Positions 32,912 to 40,692 of a DNA stretch of 40,692 nucleotides are shown here, in pieces (the first letter of the stretch is position 1; every line of letters begins with the position of its first letter). Source of the DNA: Fibrobacter sp. Lineage in GTDB: Bacteria; Fibrobacterota; Fibrobacteria; Fibrobacterales; Fibrobacteraceae. The stretch covers positions 1-40,692 of the forward strand of contig JAGDBD010000060.1 of assembly GCA_017959225.1 (NCBI GenBank), read 5' to 3'. A program made the position numbers and the translations under genes. The notes beneath the pieces are model-generated. The model was not told the origin of the DNA and did no database searches. It worked only from the letters and a program-made list of their open reading frames with translations.

Positions 32912-35900
32912 TCAAGATAAACCCATCGTTACACCGGGTCCAGCAATTCTACTGTGCCCGCTGCCCGAAGGAACAATTTCGATATGGTTCGAAATTTCTT
33001 CCTTAAGGCGTCCCACGTGAGAAATCACCCCGACCAGTTTATCGCTGCGCTCACCCAAATTACGAAGCACTTCAATAGCTCTCTGAAGCTTTCGATCGTC
33101 CAAAGAGCCAAAGCCTTCGTCAAGGAAAAGGGTATCGATTCGAACCCGCTGGCTTGCTAGTGACGAAAGTCCGAGCGCAAGCGAAAGACTCACCAAGAAA
33201 GTTTCACCGCCCGAAAGGTTCGCTGCCAAACGGGACGTTCCACATTCCGCATCATAAAGGGAAATGTTCAAACCGGTTTCATCGGTTTCGATTTTGTAAC
33301 GGGAATCCAGTCCGTGCAAATGGGTGTTTGCAGCCGAAATCAACTTGCGAAGAGTCAGCTGTTGCACATATTCCACAAACTTTTTGCCATCGGCACTTCC
33401 GATCAGTTCATTCAAAGAATTCCAAACGCGCACAACCTTATCTTGGACATCTTTATCCACGATGACTTTTTGGAAAGTCTTTTTGGCAACGTTATTTTCG
33501 AGATAAATGCGGTTCTTTTCTTCTAGTTGTGTTCCGATATCCGCAATTTCCTTCGAAAGGGATTCCATTTTGAACTTCACCGTCTGCAAAGTCTGATGGC
33601 CCGTGTCCATGGAACGCAATTTTGCCAGTTGTTCTTCGGCTTGCTGCAATTGACCTTTGCGAGTTGCAAAATCCGAAGATACCCTTTCAATTTTTTGCGT
33701 CATGCAAAGCCTTTCTTCTTCCGAAAGGCATGCACGTTTCAAGTCTTCTTCCGAAGCAAAGCTGTGTTCCCGCAGTTTCGCCTGCAAATCAAATTCCAAG
33801 GATTCCTTGTCCCGTTCGCTGTTCGAAAGCTGATCGGAAATCGTCTGCAATTGCGTTTGAACGCTGGTAACATCCTTTTCGCAACTCTCGCGTTTTTCCA
33901 TAAGATTCACGCGCAAAGCGGATATGGCATCGATTTTGTTCTGCCATTCCCGACGGTCTTCTGCCACATTGCGGGTTCCAAAAAGCTTTTGGCGTTCCGC
34001 AGACTTGGCTTGACCTTCCGACTTTCTTTTTTCTAAATCGTCTTCGAGAAGAGCCAGTTCTTTTTGAGCGTTCTGCGCATTTTCTACGAGGCTCGCTTCC
34101 TTGGCGTCCAAAATGGACAGCTGATTTTTGCAAGAATCGATTTTTTTAATGCAAGCGTTCCATTGCGACGCCCATCGGCTGATTTTTGCAAGCACCGCCT
34201 GTGGCGACTGCAAATCGGCTTCGGCAAATCCAAAAGGTTTCAGTTTTTCAACGACCATCTGGAACGAATCCTTCACCGCCTGGATTTTTTCTTGAACTTC
34301 GCTTTCGCAATTTTTAGCCGTTTCTTCTGCGGCACGGACTTTGTATTCCGCATCGCTCGCTTCTGCCTTTGCAGTTTCATAACGTTCCTGCAAATGGTTC
34401 AAACGGCCCGCAGTCGCAGTCAAATCGCCCACCGAAACATTTGCATTTTCATGCTGGGCATGGAAAACGCTTCCGCAAACCGGGCAAGCATCCCCATCTT
34501 CTAACGATGCCTGAACAAAAGAAACGATCTTGTTCATATCGTTGGAAAGGCAACGGTCCCGTTCGTCGCTCACATTTTTCAAATTCAACTGCTTGTTGCG
34601 CCAAACATTTTCGGCATCCGTCTTGCGAGAACGGGCGATCGCCAAAGCGCTCTTCGCCTTTTCCACAGCCCCGTTGGCATCGTCCAAACGGTTCAAACGA
34701 TCCGAAATCACCGCCTGTTCGCTTTCGAGCATTTTGTGCGTCGGATTCGCCGTTTCGTAATTCACGTTTTCGGAAAGTTCCCTTTCCACATCTTTACGCA
34801 AATTGCTCAGTCGAACGCCCTCCTGCCGGTAAGACTCCAACAGGTCTTTTTTGGTGCGAACATCCTGCAACTTTTCCGCATAGTTTTGCCGAATACGTGT
34901 AATTTCGGAATCCAAGGCAGAAACCTTTTCACGCAGTTCATTGCGCGCTTTATCGTCCGTGCGAAGCGTTGCCTCTTCGCGGATGCGCATTTCTAATTCC
35001 ATCTGGACTTGGCGTTTTTTCTGTTCGAATTCAGGAACTTTCTGCAAAAGCTCTTTTTTCTGCGTCAATTTTTCGGCATGGTCTTTTCGAACGTGCTGCA
35101 ACTTTTCCAGTTCGGGCATCAAAAGTTGAGCTTCACTTCCACGGGCAAGGCGTTTACGGGAAGGGTCCAGTTCTCTATTTTCCAAAGCCAAGGCATCTAC
35201 CGATTCCCTAAGAATTTTGCAGTTCTTTTCGGAATCGATAATCTGAAGAAGAATGCGTTCATAGTCTTCATTCCGCTTCAATTCCTTTTCTTTGGAATCC
35301 TTTGCTTTGCTCGCCGCATCAATCCACGCCTTTAAATCCCTTTCTTCATTTTCGGGCAAAAGGTGTATGCCGGAAAGAAGGCTCTGCAATTCCTTCTGAC
35401 GCGTTTCTTCGGCCTTGTTGCGATCGTACACCGCTTTCGAAATTTTGCGGTAAATGCCCTGACCCGAAAGTTTTTCAAGAATGGCCGCTTTGTCTTCACG
35501 GCTGCTCTTGAGGAAGCTGTCAAAGCCTCCCTGGGGAAGCATCACGGCCCGCATAAACTGGTTAAAGTTCAGTCCGACGATTTCTTCGATTTTCTTCTGA
35601 GCTTCTGTCGATTTCGAATACTCGTCTTTAGCGACAAACAAACCCTTTTCTTCAAAAAGGATTTTCCGTTCCGGGCTCTGCATAGCGCCATCGGCCCGGT
35701 TGTGGCTGCGGTGCACCTTCCAAATCGCTTTGTAACGGGCCCCTGCCGATTCAAAAATCACTTCTGAAAAAGCTTCGCCTGTACCCGTCGTCATCACCAG
35801 TTCCGGGCCCACGTTCATATTGCGTTTATCCGCCACATTTTCCTGTCGCGGAGTCTTGCCGTAAAGCGCCAAGGAAATCGCATCCAAAACGGAAGTTTTA

Positions 35901-36025
35901 CCCGAACCTGTCGGACCGGAAATCGCAAAAAGGTGATTGCGCAAAAAAGCCGGATCGTCAAAACGGATATTCCATTCCCCGGCCAAGGAATTCACATTCT
36001 TAAAATGGAGCGCGATAATTTTCAT
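32912..36025 (-). CDS. sbcC: Exonuclease subunit SbcC (Rad50-like ATPase)
   Basis: 1037 residues, normal for SbcC. The N-terminal ABC half has Walker A in ISGPTGSGKTS (35-45) and the Q-loop region LPQGGFDSFLK; two very long coiled-coil arms flank the zinc hook CPVCGS (about 512); the C-terminal half has the signature NLSGGETFLVSLSLALG and Walker B TLFLDEGFGSLD (about 962-973). With SbcD it forms a complex that processes DNA ends, hairpins and protein-blocked ends. Its ATG overlaps the sbcD stop (TAATG), so the two are translationally coupled. It is followed by a palindrome and a terminator. Confidence 0.96.
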   Translation of the reverse strand: MKIIALHFKNVNSLAGEWNIRFDDPAFLRNHLFAISGPTGSGKTSVLDAISLALYGKTPRQENVADKRNMNVGPELVMTTGTGEAFSEVIFESAGARYKAIWKVHRSHNRADGAMQSPERKILFEEKGLFVAKDEYSKSTEAQKKIEEIVGLNFNQFMRAVMLPQGGFDSFLKSSREDKAAILEKLSGQGIYRKISKAVYDRNKAEETRQKELQSLLSGIHLLPENEERDLKAWIDAASKAKDSKEKELKRNEDYERILLQIIDSEKNCKILRESVDALALENRELDPSRKRLARGSEAQLLMPELEKLQHVRKDHAEKLTQKKELLQKVPEFEQKKRQVQMELEMRIREEATLRTDDKARNELREKVSALDSEITRIRQNYAEKLQDVRTKKDLLESYRQEGVRLSNLRKDVERELSENVNYETANPTHKMLESEQAVISDRLNRLDDANGAVEKAKSALAIARSRKTDAENVWRNKQLNLKNVSDERDRCLSNDMNKIVSFVQASLEDGDACPVCGSVFHAQHENANVSVGDLTATAGRLNHLQERYETAKAEASDAEYKVRAAEETAKNCESEVQEKIQAVKDSFQMVVEKLKPFGFAEADLQSPQAVLAKISRWASQWNACIKKIDSCKNQLSILDAKEASLVENAQNAQKELALLEDDLEKRKSEGQAKSAERQKLFGTRNVAEDRREWQNKIDAISALRVNLMEKRESCEKDVTSVQTQLQTISDQLSNSERDKESLEFDLQAKLREHSFASEEDLKRACLSEEERLCMTQKIERVSSDFATRKGQLQQAEEQLAKLRSMDTGHQTLQTVKFKMESLSKEIADIGTQLEEKNRIYLENNVAKKTFQKVIVDKDVQDKVVRVWNSLNELIGSADGKKFVEYVQQLTLRKLISAANTHLHGLDSRYKIETDETGLNISLYDAECGTSRLAANLSGGETFLVSLSLALGLSSLASQRVRIDTLFLDEGFGSLDDRKLQRAIEVLRNLGERSDKLVGVISHVGRLKEEISNHIEIVPSGSGHSRIAGPGVTMGLS

Positions 36026-37287
36026 TAGTCCACCATTCCTTCCTGAACGGACTTCAAAATTTCTTGGAACGCCAGTTCCACCCGAGTTTTCAAATCCGGA
36101 TCCTGATCGAATTTGGATTCAGCACTTTCCAATCGACGTTCAAAAACTTCCGTCGGAGAAAATTCCGAAAGATCCCTTTCTTCGCCAAGAGCCGCTTGAG
36201 AATTATCGACACGGGCCGCATATTCCGCCTGCACAAGTTCAAGGCTCGTCCGTTCAAAATCATCCGCCAAATTTTGACGAAGACTTCCCACGGATCCTGC
36301 ACCTGTAAAGCGTACACGAACCCAGGCCCCCGGAGTTTCTTTATCCTGAACAGCAATTTTTCCGCGGATTTCCGAAAGGTCCGTTCCCGAAATCGTCACG
36401 AGCTTTCTCGGCAAGTTCAAACCCATGGGACGAACGACAGGCGCCTTGCCTTGTTCCAAATCCACAATCAAAACTTCACTCCGCGAACGGGCTTCGTCAA
36501 AGCCCATGGGAAGCGGAGATCCGGAATAGCGAATGCGTTCTTCACCAGCCACTTTCTGCGGACGGTGAATGTGCCCCAGCGCCACATAATCGAACACCGG
36601 AGGGAAAATTTCCGAACCGATATTTTCCAAATTGCCGACAATAGAATATTCCGTGTCGTCTGCATTTTCGGAAGGGGAAGCTCCGGCAGCGTAAAGATGC
36701 GCCATGGCAACGATGGGAAGATTTTTTCCGAGCTTTTCACGCAGTTCCACGGCCAGTTTTTGAAGCTTTGCAAAATGCGCTTTTGTACCCGCACGCACAA
36801 ACTGTTCATCCGTTTCGAATTTTTCATTGTCGAGGCTCGCCTGCAAAGCGGCGTCCCGCAAATAAGGAGCCGCGCAAACGATCACCTGCGGAGCGTCTTC
36901 GCTTGGAAGCGCAAAGACTTCATTTCTAAACTGGTTTTGAGCATCGGGCGTCGCCACCACGCGCACGTTCAAAAGTTCAAGCAGTGCACGGGACGTGTTG
37001 AGGGTTGCCGGCGAATCGTGATTGCCTGCCGTCACCACCACATTTTTGCAGCACGATCCGTTCAGGCTTGTTAAAAACGAGTAATAAAGTTCCAACGCCG
37101 CATTGCTCGGAGCGCCTGTATCAAAAATATCCCCGGAAACGAGCAGGGCATCCACCTCGTTTGAAACGATGATTTTCTTCAATTCCGCAAAAAAAGACCG
37201 GTATTCTTCAATGCGCGAGTGATCGTGCAACGTGTTTCCCAAATGCCAGTCCGATGTATGTAAAATTCGGTATCCAGTATGACTCAT
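36025..37287 (-). CDS. sbcD: Exonuclease subunit SbcD (Mre11-like nuclease)
   Basis: 420 residues. Metallophosphoesterase motifs occur in order: LHTSDWHLGNTL (motif I), VSGDIFDTGAPS (II), VTAGNHDSPA (III) and YVALGHIHRPQ (V), with the capping domain behind them. It provides the Mn-dependent nuclease activity of the SbcCD complex in DNA-end and palindrome processing. It is the first gene of the sbcDC pair. The 119 bases upstream, shared with the divergent TIGR02147-type gene, contain a perfect 18-bp palindrome. Confidence 0.96.
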   Translation of the reverse strand: MSHTGYRILHTSDWHLGNTLHDHSRIEEYRSFFAELKKIIVSNEVDALLVSGDIFDTGAPSNAALELYYSFLTSLNGSCCKNVVVTAGNHDSPATLNTSRALLELLNVRVVATPDAQNQFRNEVFALPSEDAPQVIVCAAPYLRDAALQASLDNEKFETDEQFVRAGTKAHFAKLQKLAVELREKLGKNLPIVAMAHLYAAGASPSENADDTEYSIVGNLENIGSEIFPPVFDYVALGHIHRPQKVAGEERIRYSGSPLPMGFDEARSRSEVLIVDLEQGKAPVVRPMGLNLPRKLVTISGTDLSEIRGKIAVQDKETPGAWVRVRFTGAGSVGSLRQNLADDFERTSLELVQAEYAARVDNSQAALGEERDLSEFSPTEVFERRLESAESKFDQDPDLKTRVELAFQEILKSVQEGMVD

Positions 37288-37310
37288 AAAGTCAAATTTA
37301 ATTCGGATTT

Positions 37311-37328
37311 TTTGTCAAATTTGACAAA
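37311..37328. promoter_or_regulatory. Perfect 18-bp palindrome in the sbcD / TIGR02147 divergent region
   Basis: TTTGTCAAATTTGACAAA is its own reverse complement. It lies 23 bases upstream of sbcD and about 80 bases upstream of the divergent gene. The half sites TTTGTCA and TGACAAA recur in the palindrome at 32884-32900. It is a candidate operator; the binding protein is unknown. Confidence 0.5.
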
Positions 37329-37406
37329 TTTCGAAAAAAGCGACTTTAGTCACACATAAAAAATAAGAACGTTCTCAATTTGAGTGTTTTTATTTATATT
37401 AAAAGC

Positions 37407-38243
37407 GTGGAAAAGTTTACCGACATCTTTCAATATACGCATTTTCGCAAATATCTTGCGGAATATCAAAGCGCACGGTCCCTTGTTGAACCGTCTTTTA
37501 GCCGCACGGAAATTTGCGCGCGCCTCGGGCTTCCCAAAACCCGCAGCTACTTTGCCGACGTCCTCCGGGGGAAAAAAGTTTCCCCCCGCATGGTGCAGAA
37601 ATTCATCGAAGTGCTCGAACTCGACCGCAAAGAAGCCAAATATTTTGAATCCCTCGTCAAACTGGACCAGGCAAAATCGGATGCGGCACGCAAAGACGCC
37701 ATGGAAGAGCTTTTAAAGATCAATCCCCATCCGCAAATGCTCTTGAATTCCGATGCGTACGAATATTACGCCAAATGGTACCACAGCGCTTTGTTCGCCA
37801 TTTTAGACGTCATGGATGTTTCAAGCGACCTTTCCCCGGTAGCAAAACGCATTTTCCCCAAAGTCACTTTGGGAAAGTTAAATGAATCCGTCGCCCTGTT
37901 AGAGCGACTCGGGCTCATCCGAAAGAACGACGACGGCTTTTGGAAACCCACCAAGGATTCCATTTCCAGCGGTCCGTACAACAACGAAGAACTCATCCGC
38001 GAATATCAGCTTCAATGCTTTGAGCTTTCTAAAGAAGCTCTGCTCTCCCCCAGCAAAAATCCCCACGTGATGAGCACCCTCGTTTTTAGCCTTTCGAAAA
38101 ACGCTTACAAAAAGCTCGAAGCGGAATTGCAGGCATTCAAATCCCGCGCAAGGCAGATCGTCGCCGAAGATCAAGAAAAAGCGGATGGAGTTTACCACAT
38201 GAACATCCATCTTTTCTCAAACCTCGACACGGAGGCCAAGTAA
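37407..38243 (+). CDS. TIGR02147-type family protein (possible regulator)
   Basis: 278 residues from GTG 37407; the frame extends to a TTG 27 bases earlier, but MEKFTDIFQYTHFRKYLAEY gives the usual family start (short helix, then a Y-x-x-FRKYL pattern). An N-terminal helical region resembles a helix-turn-helix (FSRTEICARLGLPKTRSYFADVL, then GKKVSPRMVQKFIEVLEL), and the middle has a winged-helix-like part (LNESVALLERLGLIRKNDDG). TIGR02147 is a paralogous family first described from Fibrobacter succinogenes; its function is not established, and a DNA-binding role is inferred from the helix pattern. Its stop overlaps the start of the next lipoprotein gene (TAATG), so the two work as a pair. Confidence 0.75.
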   Translation: MEKFTDIFQYTHFRKYLAEYQSARSLVEPSFSRTEICARLGLPKTRSYFADVLRGKKVSPRMVQKFIEVLELDRKEAKYFESLVKLDQAKSDAARKDAMEELLKINPHPQMLLNSDAYEYYAKWYHSALFAILDVMDVSSDLSPVAKRIFPKVTLGKLNESVALLERLGLIRKNDDGFWKPTKDSISSGPYNNEELIREYQLQCFELSKEALLSPSKNPHVMSTLVFSLSKNAYKKLEAELQAFKSRARQIVAEDQEKADGVYHMNIHLFSNLDTEAK

Positions 38244-39733
38244 TGAATCTTTGGACAAAATATTCCTTGATTGCATGCGGAGCTATCCTTTTCGGGGCTT
38301 GCAGCGAACAGCACGCCGGCGTTATCAGCGAAACCGAATCGGGTAAAACTTTAGCCGGAATCGTTCTCACGTCTTCCGGAAAAACTTCCGCCCACACTTC
38401 CGTGTACGTCATCCATAACGATTTTACCGCAGCAAGGGACTCGGTTCTTTTTGAAACCGTCACCGGTGAAAACGGCAGTTACCAGATTCTTCTCGAAAAC
38501 CTGCCCGACGGTGAGTACACGGTCCTTTTTGAAAGCGGAGATTCTTCCCTTGTGGCAAAGGAATCTTTAACCATTGACGCCGACACGGTGACGCTCAATG
38601 CGCAGCTAGAAAAAGCTTCAGAAATCGCCGTGCGCATTGCCGATTACAATCTTTCCATCGGCGATACGCTTTGCGTAAACGGAACGCTCAGCTGCAAAAT
38701 CATTTCTTCGGAAGATCTGTTGAACGGAGCAGTCGTTTTAACATCTATTCCGCAAGCCGTGTACAGCACCCTTTCTAGCTTTGGAAATTCCGAAACCACC
38801 ATTGCTGTCAACGTGGAAGTCAGCGGAGGTTCCGCCTATTCGATTTCTGCCCAAGGCGCAAGCACTGCGCAGCGCATTTTGAGCCGCACTCTGCCCGATT
38901 CCTTGCAGTCCAAAATCCAAGTTCCTGTCGATTCAGCCATTGTTCCGCTTTGGATTTCTAACGCATTTGAAACTCCATTCCTCATGGACGACCGCGGAAG
39001 TGTGCTGCCCGTTCAAAAAACTTTCGATACCGGCGATTCGTCCCTTTATTGGGCGGTTTTCCCGACAATCGATTTAAGTGCATCGACCAGTCAAAAAATT
39101 TATCTCTTCAACGAAACCTCTTCCGCAAATTCAAACGGACAAGCCCGTTACGCACTCCACTGGGATTCCTTAAATGCAGAAGGCATTTGGGCTGGGGCTA
39201 AAGCTTATGCCGCAGGCGATAAACCGGATACGGTAAAGGCGTTCCCTGTCATTGTAGACGGCAAGTTCGCCATTTCGTTCTGGACAAAAATTGAAAAGTC
39301 CGCATTCAGCGAAGATTCAAGCATCGCCCTTTTCACCGCTTTGGAAGATTCCCTGGGAATCGTGATTCGGCAGAACGGTTCCAGCACAAATCTGGGCGTG
39401 GAACTTTTCGTAGATTCGGACTCCCTCGTCATTTCCGACACAACAATCTACGGGTCTTCCAAAATCGCAGACGGCGAATGGCACCATTATGCGGTATCCA
39501 TCAACGGTCACCACATTACCATTCTCAAAGACGGAAAAGTCATTCGCAATACGGACTTCACCCTTTCCCGCGGTTTTGGAAACGTTCAGAACTTTATCAT
39601 CGGAGACAGCCGTCTTGAAGGCATCCTCGACGAATTCAAAATTCTGGGCGGTGTACAAGATTCCAATTCTCTCCGCTTAATTTACGAATTGGAACGTCCG
39701 GGCCAAATCCCCTGGGCAGAAGTCGACGACTGA
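38243..39733 (+). CDS. LamG/concanavalin-like lipoprotein paired with the TIGR02147-type gene
   Basis: 496 residues. The signal peptide ends in LFGAC (Cys20). An N-terminal carboxypeptidase-regulatory-like beta domain (LAGIVLTSSGKTSAHTSVYV, NGSYQILLENLPDGEYTVLF) is followed by a middle region with a DUF2341-like feel (SLYWAVFPTIDLSAS, KIYLFNETSS), then a C-terminal LamG or concanavalin-like jelly roll (FAISFWTKIEKS, DGEWHHYAVSINGHHITILK, NFIIGDSRLEGILDEFKI). Such proteins bind or sense glycans at the cell surface. It has no catalytic residues that I recognise. The start codon overlaps the stop of the preceding gene by one base, so the expression of both is coupled. No terminator is visible after it. 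Confidence 0.85.
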   Translation: MNLWTKYSLIACGAILFGACSEQHAGVISETESGKTLAGIVLTSSGKTSAHTSVYVIHNDFTAARDSVLFETVTGENGSYQILLENLPDGEYTVLFESGDSSLVAKESLTIDADTVTLNAQLEKASEIAVRIADYNLSIGDTLCVNGTLSCKIISSEDLLNGAVVLTSIPQAVYSTLSSFGNSETTIAVNVEVSGGSAYSISAQGASTAQRILSRTLPDSLQSKIQVPVDSAIVPLWISNAFETPFLMDDRGSVLPVQKTFDTGDSSLYWAVFPTIDLSASTSQKIYLFNETSSANSNGQARYALHWDSLNAEGIWAGAKAYAAGDKPDTVKAFPVIVDGKFAISFWTKIEKSAFSEDSSIALFTALEDSLGIVIRQNGSSTNLGVELFVDSDSLVISDTTIYGSSKIADGEWHHYAVSINGHHITILKDGKVIRNTDFTLSRGFGNVQNFIIGDSRLEGILDEFKILGGVQDSNSLRLIYELERPGQIPWAEVDD

Positions 39734-39901
39734 TTGGCTATATCCGAAAATGCACTGTTTCTAATTGAAAAGTTATTGGTCGCACAAAGTAGTCACACGA
39801 TTTGCCCAATGCATTCGCAAGAGCAATTAGGGTTCCCATACTCATTTTCGCGGGGATTGCGACGTCTTTGGCGTTCTGTAGCGGACAAAAAGATCAAAAA
39901 C

Positions 39902-39930
39902 TTGAGTTTTCAACCATTTTGTTATATATT
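39902..39930 (+). promoter_or_regulatory. Candidate promoter of the AbiEi gene, close to the start codon
   Basis: TTGAGT (39902-39907) and TATATT (39925-39930) are 17 bases apart. The ATG at 39940 is only 9 bases further on, so the transcript would have almost no leader, which fits the absence of a ribosome-binding site. Confidence 0.45.
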
Positions 39931-39939
39931 TAGTTTGAA

Positions 39940-40548
39940 ATGCAAGAAACAAACGAAAAGAAACTGGAAAAAATGCTGAACGCGAACAGCGGCTATATCA
40001 CGCGAAAACAAGTTGACAACCACAAGATTCCTTCGTGGTTCTTGACTGACTTCGTGCGAAAGCAGGGCCTTGTCAAGGTAGACAAGGGATTCTACGCCCA
40101 GGAGCAATGGATCAGGGACGATTACCTTGTTTTTCAATACAAGTATCCCAGATTCATCTTTTCATACGTTTCAGCACTATTCTTGCATGGGCTAACGGAC
40201 CAGCTCCCAGATTACTTCGAAGTGACCGGCCCCAAGAACTACCGACCATTCTCACCGAACCCATCCGTCACCATCCACACGGATTCTCACGAAGAAACCT
40301 ACAAATTGGGAATCTGCAAAATAAAGACATCTCTTGGGCATCTGGTAGAATGCTACGATATGGAACGAACGATTTGCGACATCATTAAAAGCAGTCAAAA
40401 AATCGATGCGGAAATTTACGGCAAGGCGCTCAGGCTTTACGCAAAGTCAAAAGACAAGAACACCCACAATCTTCTCCGCTATGCACAGGCTTTGAAAATA
40501 GAAAGCAAGGTGGCGGAACTTATGACGGTGGTATTGAATGAAGATTAA
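39940..40548 (+). CDS. AbiEi-type antitoxin (type IV toxin-antitoxin system)
   Basis: 202 residues. The N-terminal winged helix (about 5-60: LEKMLNANSGYITRKQVDNH, then FLTDFVRKQGLVKVDKGFY) is typical of AbiEi antitoxins, which repress their own promoter. The C-terminal domain (FIFSYVSALFLHGLTDQLP, VECYDMERTICDIIK) is the antitoxin part. AbiEi counteracts AbiEii, a nucleotidyltransferase toxin, in phage-defence abortive infection. Its last 11 bases overlap the start of the toxin gene, the usual arrangement, but that toxin appears to be deleted internally. ATG 39940 has no ribosome-binding site; a later Met (39973) would cut into the first helix and is less likely. Lower GC than the neighbours and the gene type suggest transfer. 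Confidence 0.88.
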   Translation: MQETNEKKLEKMLNANSGYITRKQVDNHKIPSWFLTDFVRKQGLVKVDKGFYAQEQWIRDDYLVFQYKYPRFIFSYVSALFLHGLTDQLPDYFEVTGPKNYRPFSPNPSVTIHTDSHEETYKLGICKIKTSLGHLVECYDMERTICDIIKSSQKIDAEIYGKALRLYAKSKDKNTHNLLRYAQALKIESKVAELMTVVLNED

Positions 40549-40692
40549 CAAGAACTCCCTGCAAGCAACATTCTTTTGACCGGGCACCTAGAGAACGTCA
40601 GACAAAGTTTCCATGTCGATGTCGCCACGGACGATCCTATTACGCCAAAAGATATTGAATATTCCTACCAAAGCCTCATCAGCAATGAAACC
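40538..40692 (+). pseudogene. Remnant of AbiEii toxin gene, internally deleted, runs off the window
   Basis: From ATG 40538, overlapping the antitoxin stop, the frame reads MKINKNSLQATFF and then stops (TGA 40577-40579). MKINK-SLKA is the common start of AbiEii toxins. Directly afterwards another frame reads TGHLENVRQSFHVDVATDD and PITPKDIEYSYQSLISNET, which resembles a segment found far inside AbiEii proteins (typically LENVR...DIATGDPI.P). The intervening part, including the nucleotidyltransferase GS motif and its Asp residues, is missing. This supports an internal deletion of roughly 130-150 codons plus a frame change, so the toxin is probably inactive. The family comparison is from memory. 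Confidence 0.7.

Noticed and set aside
37311..37328. LexA (SOS) box for sbcDC
   Set aside because: The palindrome differs from the reported F. succinogenes LexA motif (TGC-type half sites) and from the E. coli CTGT-N8-ACAG box.
39734..39979. Plus-strand frame of 81 codons before the AbiEi gene
   Set aside because: No ribosome-binding site, an overlap with the AbiEi start in another frame, and a product without recognisable features. The interval holds only the AbiEi promoter candidate.

Overview
The window looks like chromosomal DNA of a Fibrobacter-type cellulose degrader (FCB group). The reasons are the density of GH8 and GH5 cellulases, Ser-rich lipoprotein linkers, several exported proteins ending in a Por-secretion-like (type IX-type) C-terminal domain (one with the hallmark VYPNP motif), a TIGR02147-type protein (a family described from Fibrobacter succinogenes), and a Gram-negative gene set including lpxA. 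The assignment is inferred from gene content only. No rRNA, tRNA or CRISPR array was found.

Region 1 (1-8315) is a cellulase cluster. On the minus strand lie two tandemly duplicated GH8 lipoproteins (the first runs off the left edge) and a small secreted protein with a sorting tail. Divergent from them is a GH8-GH5 pair on the plus strand, both with signal peptides and sorting tails. A strong terminator and a palindromic repeat cluster (8379-8616) close this block.

Region 2 (8672-18018, minus strand) is the most unusual part. It is a tight six-gene operon, read from 18018 downwards: a secreted jelly-roll (CBM11-like) protein, three paralogous outer-membrane beta-barrels of 728-743 residues, a lipoprotein, and a GH18-fold protein whose catalytic Glu is Gln. 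It is divergent from a GH5 lipoprotein (18257-19447) and has cellulases on both sides. I infer a cell-surface glycan-binding or uptake complex with a different layout from SusCD.

Region 3 (19444-28842) holds mostly household genes: lpxA, a membrane GT2 glycosyltransferase, an operon of ECF sigma factor, two-part beta-propeller protein, small lipoprotein and cca, then dsbD and a glycogen synthase. The propeller gene is interrupted by an in-frame TAG.

Region 4 (28897-37287, minus strand) contains a three-gene exported-protein operon (an alpha/beta hydrolase broken by a frameshift, a propeller lipoprotein, a PDZ protein with sorting tail), then sbcC and sbcD. Region 5 (37407-40692, plus strand) has the TIGR02147-type gene coupled to a LamG lipoprotein, and an AbiEi antitoxin followed by a toxin gene that appears internally deleted.

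Three genes are therefore broken (nonsense, frameshift, deletion). Several promoters share a TATATT hexamer, and related TGACAAA palindromes lie at both ends of sbcDC.
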